DNA from: Vallitalea sp.
GTDB taxonomy: Bacteria; Bacillota; Clostridia; Lachnospirales; Vallitaleaceae
Reading direction: 5' to 3'
Assembly: GCF_025211055.1 (NCBI RefSeq)
Contig: NZ_JAOARO010000094.1
Span: 62,001 to 126,000 of the forward strand
Length of the DNA: 64,000 nt
Position 1 is the stretch's first letter, and the number at the start of each line of letters is the position of its first letter. Below, piece after piece: positions 1 through 7,175 of the stretch. A program made the position numbers and the translations under genes. A model generated the notes under the pieces. The model did not search any database. It was not told where the DNA came from and saw only the letters and a list, made by a program, of their open reading frames with translations.

Positions 1-1
1 T

Positions 2-523
2 AGTGTTAAAGACAACATAGAAGAAATTGTATTAATGGGTGGAGCATGTTTTGGCGGTAATTGGACTCCAGCTGCTGAGTTTAACATACTTGTTGACCCA
101 GAAGCTGCTGATATAGTTTATCGTTCAGGCTTACCAGTTACTATGTGTGGACTTGATGTAACTCATAAGGCTCAAGTTTTTGGGGATGAGGCAGAACGTA
201 TTAGAAGTATTGGAAACAAAGCCAGTAAATTAGTAGCTGAACTCCTTGATTATTTTGGGATATTTCATATGAACCCTAATTTTGGTTTTGATGGTCCACC
301 ATTACATGATGTTTGTGCTGTAGCATATGTCATAGACCCAAGCATATTCATTACTAAAAAACACAATGTTGAGATAGATATATCAGGAGAACTAACTGTT
401 GGAGCAACGGTTGTTGATTATTATGATACTAGTGGAAAAGAAAAAAATGTCAACGTTGTTTTTGATTTGGACAGAGAAAGATTTATAGACATGTTATATG
501 ATAATCTAAAGAAATATAATTAG
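2..523 (+). CDS. Nucleoside hydrolase, C-terminal part (5' end outside window)
   Basis: The reading frame is open to the left window edge, so only the last 173 residues are visible. They contain the inosine/uridine-preferring nucleoside hydrolase core: a VLMGG strand, then TPAAEFN-x4-DPEAA, which lines the ribose and Ca2+ site, and a late HD pair (PPLHDVC) at the position of the family's catalytic histidine. The family cleaves the N-glycosidic bond of ribonucleosides in the cytoplasm to give base and ribose. It is a paralogue of the gene that follows 12 bases later, and the two plus the ribokinase form one likely operon. Substrate preference cannot be read from this fragment. Near the C-terminus it has FDGPPLHD where the neighbour has HGGVMHD, so specificities may differ. 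Confidence 0.9.
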   Translation, partial: SVKDNIEEIVLMGGACFGGNWTPAAEFNILVDPEAADIVYRSGLPVTMCGLDVTHKAQVFGDEAERIRSIGNKASKLVAELLDYFGIFHMNPNFGFDGPPLHDVCAVAYVIDPSIFITKKHNVEIDISGELTVGATVVDYYDTSGKEKNVNVVFDLDRERFIDMLYDNLKKYN

Positions 524-535
524 GGAGGTAGAATA

Positions 536-1465
536 ATGACAAAAATACCTATTATAATAGATACAGATCCAGGTACAGACGATACAACCGCCATACTAAT
601 GTGTTTGGCATGTGAAAAATTTGATACTAGAGCTATTACAAGTGTAGGAGGAAATGTAGGGATAGAAAAGACTTCCAATAATGCTCGTAAGATAGTAGAG
701 CTTTCAGGAAAAGATATAAAAGTTGCAATAGGAGTCAAGAATCCTATTGTGAGAAAAATAGTTAATGCAGAATTCGTCCACGGTATTTCTGGTTTAGGCA
801 ATATTACATTACCAGAACCGGTAATGCCTTATTATGAAAAAGATGCTATAGATACTATATATGAAGAAGCATTAGCAGCAGATGGCAGACTCAAGATTTT
901 AGCTCTTGGACCTTTAACTAACATAGCAGTAGCATTGTTGAAATATCCACAATTAAAGAAAATGATTGATAGTATTGTTTTCATGGGTGGAGCAGTCAAT
1001 CTAGGTAATGTTACTCCAGCTGCTGAATTCAATATTTATGCTGATCCAGAAGCAGCAAAAATAGTATTTGATTCAGGCATAGATTTAGTGATGGTTGGAT
1101 TAGACGTTACTCATGAAACTATTGTTACAAAAGAACAAAATAAAAGAATACACCAGTATAATAACAAGGTAGCTAAAGTAGTAGCAAAATTAATAGATTA
1201 TACAATAGATAGAGAAAGTCCTTATAACCCTCATGGTGGAGTTATGCATGACCCATTAGCGGCAGCAACACTTATTGATAGTTCTGTACTAGAAACAGAA
1301 GATTATTATGTTGATGTGGAACTAAAAAGTGATATCACTAGAGGAAAAACTGTTGCAGATGTTTTTAGAGTTACAAATAACAAACCTAACATTCATGTTG
1401 GTGTAAAATCAGATAATGAGAAGTTCTTGGAGATACTTGAATCTATGATAAGCAAGTATGAATAG
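536..1465 (+). CDS. Nucleoside hydrolase (IunH/RihA-C family)
   Basis: This is a full-length 309-residue nucleoside hydrolase. The N-terminal Ca2+-binding signature DTDPGTDD is at residues 9-16, the conserved FMGGAV strand at about 149-154, TPAAEFN at about 160-166 and the catalytic-type histidine in VMHDP near residue 238. It should hydrolyse purine or pyrimidine ribonucleosides to base plus ribose. GGGAGG sits 7 bases before the ATG. It lies between a second hydrolase and a ribokinase, so released ribose can be phosphorylated directly. The tandem duplication suggests division of substrates, which is inference. Length and motifs are normal for the family. Confidence 0.93.
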   Translation: MTKIPIIIDTDPGTDDTTAILMCLACEKFDTRAITSVGGNVGIEKTSNNARKIVELSGKDIKVAIGVKNPIVRKIVNAEFVHGISGLGNITLPEPVMPYYEKDAIDTIYEEALAADGRLKILALGPLTNIAVALLKYPQLKKMIDSIVFMGGAVNLGNVTPAAEFNIYADPEAAKIVFDSGIDLVMVGLDVTHETIVTKEQNKRIHQYNNKVAKVVAKLIDYTIDRESPYNPHGGVMHDPLAAATLIDSSVLETEDYYVDVELKSDITRGKTVADVFRVTNNKPNIHVGVKSDNEKFLEILESMISKYE

Positions 1466-1489
1466 TACTGAATAAGGAGGTTTAAATAT

Positions 1490-2386
1490 ATGAAAATTGT
1501 TGTTGTAGGTAGTACTAATATGGATTACGTATTAAAAACCAATGAATTACCTAAGTTGGGGGAAACATTATCGGCTATGTCTTTTAATACTGTATTCGGC
1601 GGTAAAGGTGCTAATCAAGCTGTAGCAGCAGCAAGACTTGGTGCAGAAGTTACGATGATTGCAGCTGTTGGTGATGATAGTATTGGTGAACAGCTTAAAG
1701 ATAATCTTGCAAAAGAAAGTATAAATGTTGAAGGTGTAAATGTAGTAGAGGGACCAAGTGGTGTAGCAATGATTACAGTTGCGGATAATGGTGATAACAC
1801 TATTGTTGTTTATCCAGGAGCCAATGGGAAGATTGATGAGAAATGGCTGGAGGCTAATGAAGCATTGTTAATGTCAGCGGACTGTATACTTGTTCAATTG
1901 GAGATACCTATTAATGTAGTTATGAAGGCGGTTAAAATAGCTAGTGATAATAACGTGAAAGTCATATTTAATCCAGCACCAGCAAAAGAGTTTCCTAATG
2001 ATATTTTTAAGTATGTAGATATAATTACACCTAATGAGACAGAGTTGAAGAAGATATCAGGAAAAGAGGATATTAAGGAAGGTGCTATGGAATTAATTGA
2101 AAGAGGTGCTAATAGTGTAGTTGTGACACTTGGTAAACAAGGAAGTATGTATATTGATAAGGATAATACAATTAGTGCAGGTTCATTTAATGTAAAGTCT
2201 ATTGATAGTACTGCGGCGGGAGATGCTTTTAATGCAGCATTAGCAATTAAGCTCATTGAATCAGATGATATAGAGGACGGGTTGAAATATTCAAATGCTG
2301 TGGGAGCTTTGGTTACGACAAAACTAGGGGCACAGACTTCTTTGCCGTTTAAGAATGAAGTAGAAGCATTTATGAAAAATAAATAG
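1490..2386 (+). CDS. rbsK: Ribokinase (PfkB family)
   Basis: The 298-residue protein is a PfkB-family sugar kinase. The N-terminal substrate motif GGKGANQAVAAARLG lies around residues 38-52, and the C-terminal anion-hole/catalytic motif STAAGDAFN around 240-248 has the TAAGD form typical of ribokinases, with Asp as the base. It phosphorylates D-ribose at O5 using ATP, feeding the pentose phosphate pathway. AAGGAGG precedes the ATG and the gap to the upstream nucleoside hydrolase is 24 bases. Its position supports ribose released from nucleosides as the physiological substrate; no ribose transporter is adjacent. A related nucleoside or deoxyribose kinase role cannot be excluded. Confidence 0.9.
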   Translation: MKIVVVGSTNMDYVLKTNELPKLGETLSAMSFNTVFGGKGANQAVAAARLGAEVTMIAAVGDDSIGEQLKDNLAKESINVEGVNVVEGPSGVAMITVADNGDNTIVVYPGANGKIDEKWLEANEALLMSADCILVQLEIPINVVMKAVKIASDNNVKVIFNPAPAKEFPNDIFKYVDIITPNETELKKISGKEDIKEGAMELIERGANSVVVTLGKQGSMYIDKDNTISAGSFNVKSIDSTAAGDAFNAALAIKLIESDDIEDGLKYSNAVGALVTTKLGAQTSLPFKNEVEAFMKNK

Positions 2387-2451
2387 AAACTTAGAACTTA
2401 TTATTATTTATTTGCAAAATAGGTTAATAGTAATTATAGTGCAAGACGGTC

Positions 2452-2558
2452 GTAGATGGGGGGATGGGTGCAATAAAGTAGTTCAGATTAAAGGAGCCTA
2501 AGAAAAGCTAAGGTTCCTTTAAAAGTCACATCTTTATTGCACCCATCCCCCCATCTAC
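2452..2558. repeat. Long perfect hairpin element (27-bp arms)
   Basis: Bases 2452-2478 and 2532-2558 are exact reverse complements over 27 bp, G-rich on the left and C-rich on the right. The 53-base loop holds a second imperfect hairpin (AAAGGAGCC against GGTTCCTTT). It starts 65 bases after the ribokinase stop. There is no clear T-tract after it, so a simple terminator role is not obvious. It is a strong RNA or single-strand DNA fold and one of five long hairpins in the window. Confidence 0.85.
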
Positions 2559-2574
2559 TGGGCTCGTTCTTTGA

Positions 2575-2792
2575 AGCTTGAGGCTAGATTAATCAAGTGA
2601 GATGGTAATAGGAAATATAACAAAAGGTACTTTTGTAAATATAACCGAGAAGCCTAGTAAATGCCATATCTTTAATCTTTCAACGGGGATAAGAATGTAA
2701 GGTGTTCTAGGTGTTACGTCAAGTGAACCATGGACGGTGAACGCCTTTCCTTTAATCAGGACGATTTGCTCCTAGTCCTCTTTTTGTTTTGT
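2575..2792 (+). ncRNA. Candidate structured non-coding RNA, class unknown
   Basis: This stretch has no credible open frame and is richer in G+C than surrounding intergenic DNA, a common sign of structured RNA in AT-rich genomes. Visible helices: ACAAAAG/CTTTTGT (2620-2636); GGTGTT (2710-2715) with AACGCC (2740-2745), enclosing CGTC/GACG and a loop AAGTGAACCATG; AGGCT near 2581 with AGCCT near 2653; and GATTAA near 2587 with TTAATC at 2752-2757, which could close most of the element. It ends with AGGAC-12-GTCCT followed by CTTTTTGTTTT, resembling an intrinsic terminator. Size and near-closed shape are compatible with a 6S-like RNA, but I cannot match any class; strand is inferred from the terminator. 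Confidence 0.4.
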
Positions 2793-2840
2793 CCGAAATT
2801 ATATTATTATGGGTAGCAGAATAAAAAAAGTAAAAATATG

Positions 2841-2869
2841 TTAAAAACTTCTTCGACTAGTGTTATAAT
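2841..2869 (+). promoter_or_regulatory. Probable sigma-A promoter of the uridine phosphorylase gene
   Basis: TTAAAA (2841-2846), a 17-base spacer and a perfect TATAAT (2864-2869) lie 37 bases before the start codon. The -35 box matches four of six consensus bases. Confidence 0.6.
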
Positions 2870-2905
2870 AAAACTAATTAATATTTTTTACAAAGGAGGA
2901 GTTAT

Positions 2906-3655
2906 ATGAAACAACCACATATACTATGTAGTGACAATGACATTGAAAAAATGGTTATATTGCCTGGAGATCCAGAACGTGTACTACGAGTGGCCGGCTT
3001 TTTAGATACTTGGGAAGAAGTTGCTTATAATCGTGAGTTTAGAACTATCAAAGGGACATATAAGGAAATGCCAATCACAGTAACATCAACTGGTATAGGT
3101 GGTGCTTCAGCAACTATTGCCATTGAAGAACTAATAGCTTGTGGTGCAAAGTACTTTATTCGCATAGGCAGTGCAGGTGCTTGTAATAACCAAATTGATA
3201 TTGGAGATTTGATAATGCCTACTGGTGTAGTAAGAGAAGAAGGAGCTTCGAGAATGTACGTAAGTGAGAACTATCCTGCCGTAGCAAGCTTCAATCTTCT
3301 AAGAGTCATAAGTGATACAAGCATAAAATTAGGTTACAAAACATTTATGGGTATTACAAGAAGTCATGACTCTTTTTATATTGATAATGAACGTGAAATA
3401 ATGAAACATTGGAATTCCAAGAACGTCCTAGGCTCAGATATGGAGACCTCCGCTATCTATACGGTAGGTTCTCTTAGACAAGTACACGTAGCAAGTATCC
3501 TTAACAACGTTGTAAGATATGAAGCAGATGTAAAAGATGCTATCAACGATTATGTAGACGATGAAACAAAAGCCACCGAAGGCGAAAAAAAAGAAATAAT
3601 CCTAGCCCTTGAATCATTCTTCAACTTACACGGGGAGCTAATTAATAATCAATAA
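2906..3655 (+). CDS. Uridine phosphorylase-like nucleoside phosphorylase
   Basis: The 249-residue protein belongs to the PNP/UDP phosphorylase superfamily (NP-I). GDPERV at residues 21-26 is the phosphate-binding motif, TSTGIGGASATIAIEEL around 60-76 is the family signature, IGSAGA near 90-95 binds substrate, and DMETSAIY near 178-185 carries the ribose-contacting Met-Glu pair. It reversibly phosphorolyses a nucleoside to base and ribose-1-phosphate; uridine is most likely because the sequence resembles Udp rather than DeoD, but substrate is inference. AAGGAGGAG lies before the ATG and it has its own promoter. It sits between hydrolase/ribokinase and pseudouridine genes, completing a nucleoside-degrading neighbourhood. 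Confidence 0.85.
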   Translation: MKQPHILCSDNDIEKMVILPGDPERVLRVAGFLDTWEEVAYNREFRTIKGTYKEMPITVTSTGIGGASATIAIEELIACGAKYFIRIGSAGACNNQIDIGDLIMPTGVVREEGASRMYVSENYPAVASFNLLRVISDTSIKLGYKTFMGITRSHDSFYIDNEREIMKHWNSKNVLGSDMETSAIYTVGSLRQVHVASILNNVVRYEADVKDAINDYVDDETKATEGEKKEIILALESFFNLHGELINNQ

Positions 3656-3752
3656 AGACCAAATCAGTATTTTTAAGAAACTACAAGTAAACTAAAATAA
3701 ATTACTTAACTAGAATAACCAATCATCTCATAATAACGTAGCCATCAGAGAA

Positions 3753-3823
3753 GAGGTTATAGGGTTCGTTTTACGCAGACCGTTCCTTTGGAGTAAGGCA
3801 AGTAAAACGAACCCTATAACCTC
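3753..3823. repeat. Perfect hairpin element between convergent genes (22-bp arms)
   Basis: Bases 3753-3774 and 3802-3823 are exact reverse complements around a 27-base loop. The element lies between the convergent uridine phosphorylase and methyltransferase genes, where it could end transcription from both sides, although flanking T-tracts are poor. The arm sequence differs from that of the other long hairpins. The loop shares GTTCCTTT with the loop of the element at 2452-2558, which may be chance. Confidence 0.8.
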
Positions 3824-3865
3824 AATCAATTATTCCCGTTCACAACCTAAAAACTAACTATCTCC

Positions 3866-4510
3866 CTACATTTCTTTCCTACCCAAATAATAAAACCCCT
3901 TTGAAGTATTACCATTCATAGTAGTATAAGACATTTCTTCAAACTCAATCTTATCAAAACAACTAAGTAACTCCTTAATCCATTCCACTGTATGATGTCT
4001 CATAATAGCACCCTCAGGTAATTCAAACACACCATATTTATTAAACTTGTTATGAAAAACATTATACCTCTTAACATTTCTTTCATCTGAATTAATCAAG
4101 AAATCATTTATATAAATGACACCCTTAGGTTTTAAAATCCTTCTAATCTCAGATATCAATGCTCTCTGGTCATCATCACTGATAATACTAGTTAGAACAG
4201 CAAGTATAATAACAGCATCAAAAGAGTTATCTTCATATTCTAAAGTCTTACTATCAGTGCATTTTAGATTAAGATGAGGGTATTGAAGTTTTCCTCTGTC
4301 AATCATATTCTTAGAGAAATCAATTCCATATAAATTGTTATATCCCTTTTCGTATAATTGGTCTAAAGTCCTTCCATAACCACAGCCTATATCTAAAATT
4401 GTATCATTTTTAGATATATACCTAGAAAAAACATTAAATTGAAATGGAGTAGTAAAGTTCTTACTATCTGCCATCTTATTCCAATAAGATTTTTGATAAT
4501 TATAGTCCAT
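3866..4510 (-). CDS. Class I SAM-dependent methyltransferase
   Basis: The 214-residue protein has the Rossmann methyltransferase motif I ILDIGCGYGRTL at about residues 37-48, an acidic residue after strand 2 (LYGIDFSKNMI) and the post-motif region EDNSFDAVIILAVL typical of Methyltransf_11/25 proteins. It should transfer a methyl group from S-adenosylmethionine; the acceptor is unknown. AAGGAG precedes the ATG on the minus strand. It is a single-gene unit facing the nucleoside genes and divergent from the pseudouridine operon, so a functional link is not established. Small-molecule O- or N-methylation is as likely as RNA methylation. Confidence 0.85.
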   Translation of the reverse strand: MDYNYQKSYWNKMADSKNFTTPFQFNVFSRYISKNDTILDIGCGYGRTLDQLYEKGYNNLYGIDFSKNMIDRGKLQYPHLNLKCTDSKTLEYEDNSFDAVIILAVLTSIISDDDQRALISEIRRILKPKGVIYINDFLINSDERNVKRYNVFHNKFNKYGVFELPEGAIMRHHTVEWIKELLSCFDKIEFEEMSYTTMNGNTSKGFYYLGRKEM

Positions 4511-4770
4511 TTGGTTAATCTCCTTTTTCTTTTGGGTATTTTAACATATATATGTATTATTTGAAAGTATAAAAATTATATCCTATCAAATATGAAATTA
4601 ATAAATAAATGATGGGTATTTTGGAGATTTATTTGTAGTGTAAATTATAAAATAAAAGCGAATTAACAAAATACTTATTAAAATAAATATAAAATAATAT
4701 ATATTAAAACTAATGAAAAATACTAAATAAAATATTGGGAAAATGGTGATAAAATGCTAATATATATTTA

Positions 4771-4795
4771 ATAAGCAAAAGCTTATAATATAAGC
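4771..4795 (+). promoter_or_regulatory. Three alternating half-sites over the -10 of the pseudouridine operon
   Basis: ATAAGC (4771-4776), GCTTAT (4781-4786) and ATAAGC (4790-4795) form two overlapping perfect inverted repeats, separated by AAAA and AAT. A TATAAT at 4784-4789 lies within them, 25 bases before the start codon, whereas no good -35 box is visible. This is a plausible operator, perhaps for the winged-helix domain of the protein encoded just downstream; that link is inference. Confidence 0.45.
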
Positions 4796-4813
4796 ACATA
4801 TTAAGGAGAGGTT

Positions 4814-5905
4814 ATGACTAGTCGTGAAAAGGAAATATTAGAATTAATTAAAAAAAACCCACTTATTTCACAAAAAGCGATAGGCGAAAAACTTAATATT
4901 ACTCGTTCGTCAGTTGGCGTTCATATTACTAATCTAATAAAAAAAGGATATATCAAAGGGAGAGGGTATGTCATGAATAAGTCCGATTATGTAACAGTAA
5001 TTGGAGCAGCTAATATTGATATTCATGGATTTACAGAAGAAAAACTTATTGAGAGAGATTCTAACCCTGGACTTATCAAAATATGTCTTGGTGGAGTAGG
5101 TAGAAATATTTCTGAAAATTTAGCTAGATTAGGAATTGATACAAAGCTTATTTCAGTAACAGGAGGTGATATCAATAGTAAAAGGCTTATTGATGAATGT
5201 AATCAAATAGGTATTGATATGGAACATTCTCTAATATTACCAGATCAGAATGCATCAATTTATTTAGCAATAATGGATGAAAAAGGTGATATGTCAATAG
5301 CTTTATCAGACATGAGTATTGTTGATAGAATGACACCAGAATTCATAAAAAGTAAATATCACATAATCAAGAATTCTGAAGTTATAGTTGTTGATACCTG
5401 TTTGTCAAGACAAGTCATAGAATACATTTTAACTAATTTTAAAGATAAAAAAATATTGCTAGACCCTGTATCAATAATAAAAGCAAGAAGAGTAAAAGAT
5501 ATAATTGGTGGTTTTCATACAATAAAACTGAATAAACACGAAGCGGAGTTTCTTTCTGGTATTAAGATAGAAGATGCATTTGGAATTAAGAAGGCAGTTA
5601 ATTATTTTATTGATAAAGGTGTTAAGAGAGTATTTATAACTTTGGGTGACAAGGGAGTATATTACGGAGAGGGTAACTATACTAATACTTATAAACCACC
5701 AAAAATAAAAGTAGTCAATACTACAGGAGCGGGGGATGCATTCATGGCGGGAATTGTATATGGAATTCTATATGAAAAGGATATTGATGAGATAGCAAAA
5801 TTCTCTACAGCAGCTGCAATAGTAGCTGTAAAACATCCCGAAACGGTTAATCCTAATATGAGTATAGAAAGTATTAATAAAATAATGGAGGAGATAGAAT
5901 GTTAG
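4814..5905 (+). CDS. psuK: Pseudouridine kinase with N-terminal winged helix (PfkB family)
   Basis: The 363-residue protein joins a winged helix-turn-helix (residues 1-58; LISQKAIGEKLNITRSSV is the HTH) to a PfkB kinase domain. The kinase part has LGGVGRNISENLARLG near 95-110 and the catalytic motif TTGAGDAFMAG near 303-313. Kinases of this architecture (YeiC/PsuK type) next to psuG phosphorylate pseudouridine to pseudouridine 5'-phosphate. The stop overlaps the psuG start by 7 bases, so the two are translationally coupled. The DNA-binding domain suggests autoregulation, perhaps at the half-sites just upstream. The kinase assignment rests on the psuG partner. Confidence 0.85.
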   Translation: MTSREKEILELIKKNPLISQKAIGEKLNITRSSVGVHITNLIKKGYIKGRGYVMNKSDYVTVIGAANIDIHGFTEEKLIERDSNPGLIKICLGGVGRNISENLARLGIDTKLISVTGGDINSKRLIDECNQIGIDMEHSLILPDQNASIYLAIMDEKGDMSIALSDMSIVDRMTPEFIKSKYHIIKNSEVIVVDTCLSRQVIEYILTNFKDKKILLDPVSIIKARRVKDIIGGFHTIKLNKHEAEFLSGIKIEDAFGIKKAVNYFIDKGVKRVFITLGDKGVYYGEGNYTNTYKPPKIKVVNTTGAGDAFMAGIVYGILYEKDIDEIAKFSTAAAIVAVKHPETVNPNMSIESINKIMEEIEC

Positions 5906-6813
5906 ATTATATGGATATCAAGCCAGAAGTTAAAAGAGCGTTAGAGGAAAATAAACCTGTTGTAGCACTTGAATCGACTATAATATCTCATGGAATGTCA
6001 TATCCAGAAAACATAGAGAGTGCTAAGACATGTGAGAGTAAAATCAGAAAAGAAGGTGGAGTACCTGCTACTATAGCTATTATTGGTGGTAGAATGAAAG
6101 TGGGATTAACTGATGAAGAACTTGTTTACTTTGGGGAAACCAAAGGGATAAGAAAAGCAAGCAGAAGAGATGTTCCTATGTTGATAGCCAGTAAACTTGA
6201 TGGAGCAACAACAGTTGCAACTACTATGCTTATCGCTAATTTGGCAGGAATCAAGGTGTTTGCAACAGGAGGTATAGGAGGAGTTCATAGAAATGCCCAA
6301 CAGACATTCGATATATCTGCTGATTTGATGGAGCTGGCTAATACTAATGTAGCTGTTGTAAGTGCAGGGGTAAAATCTATATTAGATATTGGTCTAACAT
6401 TGGAATACTTAGAGACTCAAGGAGTGCCTGTTATTGGCTATAGAACTAATGATTTTCCTGCTTTTTATACTAGAAAAAGTGGGTATAGTGTAGATTATAA
6501 TGCAGATTCTACAAAAATAATCGCTAAAGCAATTAAGGCAAAAGAAGATTTAAATATAAAAGGTGGTATGGTTATAGGTAATCCAATACCTGAAGAATAT
6601 GAGATGGATTATGATTTCATAAATGATGCCATTGACATAGCTGTACAAGATGCAGAGAAAAAAGGGATTAAGGGTAAGAATATCACACCTTTCATTTTAT
6701 CTGAAATACATCATATAACAGAAGGGAAGAGTTTATATTCTAATAAAAAATTAGTATATAATAATGCAAGAGTTGCTGCTAAGATAGCTAAGGAGTTATG
6801 TGCATTATATTAA
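5899..6813 (+). CDS. psuG: Pseudouridine-5'-phosphate glycosidase
   Basis: The 304-residue protein matches the PsuG/YeiN family. ALESTIISHGMSYPEN near residues 24-39 carries the catalytic-region glutamate, KASRRDVP near 90 a conserved lysine, FDISADL near 135 a metal-ligand-type Asp, and SAGVKSILD near 153 the lysine that forms the imine with opened ribose. It reversibly splits pseudouridine 5'-phosphate into uracil and ribose 5-phosphate. GGAGGAG lies inside the end of the kinase gene, 5 bases before this ATG. With the preceding kinase it forms the complete cytoplasmic pseudouridine breakdown pathway. Length is normal. Confidence 0.95.
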   Translation: MLDYMDIKPEVKRALEENKPVVALESTIISHGMSYPENIESAKTCESKIRKEGGVPATIAIIGGRMKVGLTDEELVYFGETKGIRKASRRDVPMLIASKLDGATTVATTMLIANLAGIKVFATGGIGGVHRNAQQTFDISADLMELANTNVAVVSAGVKSILDIGLTLEYLETQGVPVIGYRTNDFPAFYTRKSGYSVDYNADSTKIIAKAIKAKEDLNIKGGMVIGNPIPEEYEMDYDFINDAIDIAVQDAEKKGIKGKNITPFILSEIHHITEGKSLYSNKKLVYNNARVAAKIAKELCALY

Positions 6814-6854
6814 TATAAAATAAGAAAAATATAATATATGAATTTATATGATAG

Positions 6855-6902
6855 ACGCCTACATAAAAGTAATCTCAGTTTATGTAGGCGTTTATTATTT
6901 TT
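6855..6902 (+). terminator. Intrinsic terminator after psuG
   Basis: A 13-bp perfect stem (6855-6867 with 6879-6891) with an 11-base loop is followed by a T-rich tract. It starts 41 bases after psuG. The rest of the 6814-7142 gap holds only the promoter of the next gene. Confidence 0.9.
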
Positions 6903-7064
6903 CATTGAAATTATGTATGGATGTATATTAGATGAACATATAACATTGGTTTGAAATGTGTAGCTTTATATATTTATTGAATATTGAAACTGCTGTATTG
7001 TTGATTATATATAGGGTAACAAACTTAGTGCTCTGAAAAATAATAAATTAAATATAAATTTTCA

Positions 7065-7093
7065 TTGACAAATATATAAGATATAAATATAAT
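7065..7093 (+). promoter_or_regulatory. Consensus sigma-A promoter of the MFS/ArsR unit
   Basis: A perfect TTGACA (7065-7070), a 17-base spacer and a perfect TATAAT (7088-7093) precede the MFS gene by about 80 bases. Such a strong core promoter implies repression, and the HTH protein encoded second in the unit is the obvious candidate. Confidence 0.8.
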
Positions 7094-7175
7094 ATAATAT
7101 ATATTAGATAATTATGTAATATAACTTTGGTTAAATAATCATTTGAAAGAATTAAAACTGGAGGATATATCAAAT

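Noticed and set aside
2575..2792. Known riboswitch classes (purine, SAM, lysine, glycine, cobalamin, c-di-GMP, T-box, ZTP)
   Set aside because: None of the core sequences I remember for these classes is present, and the next gene has its own promoter downstream of the element.
7119..7132. 14-base exact repeat ATATAACTTTGGTT also at 60085-60098
   Set aside because: Short and in AT-rich DNA, without symmetry or shared distance to a gene; chance cannot be excluded.
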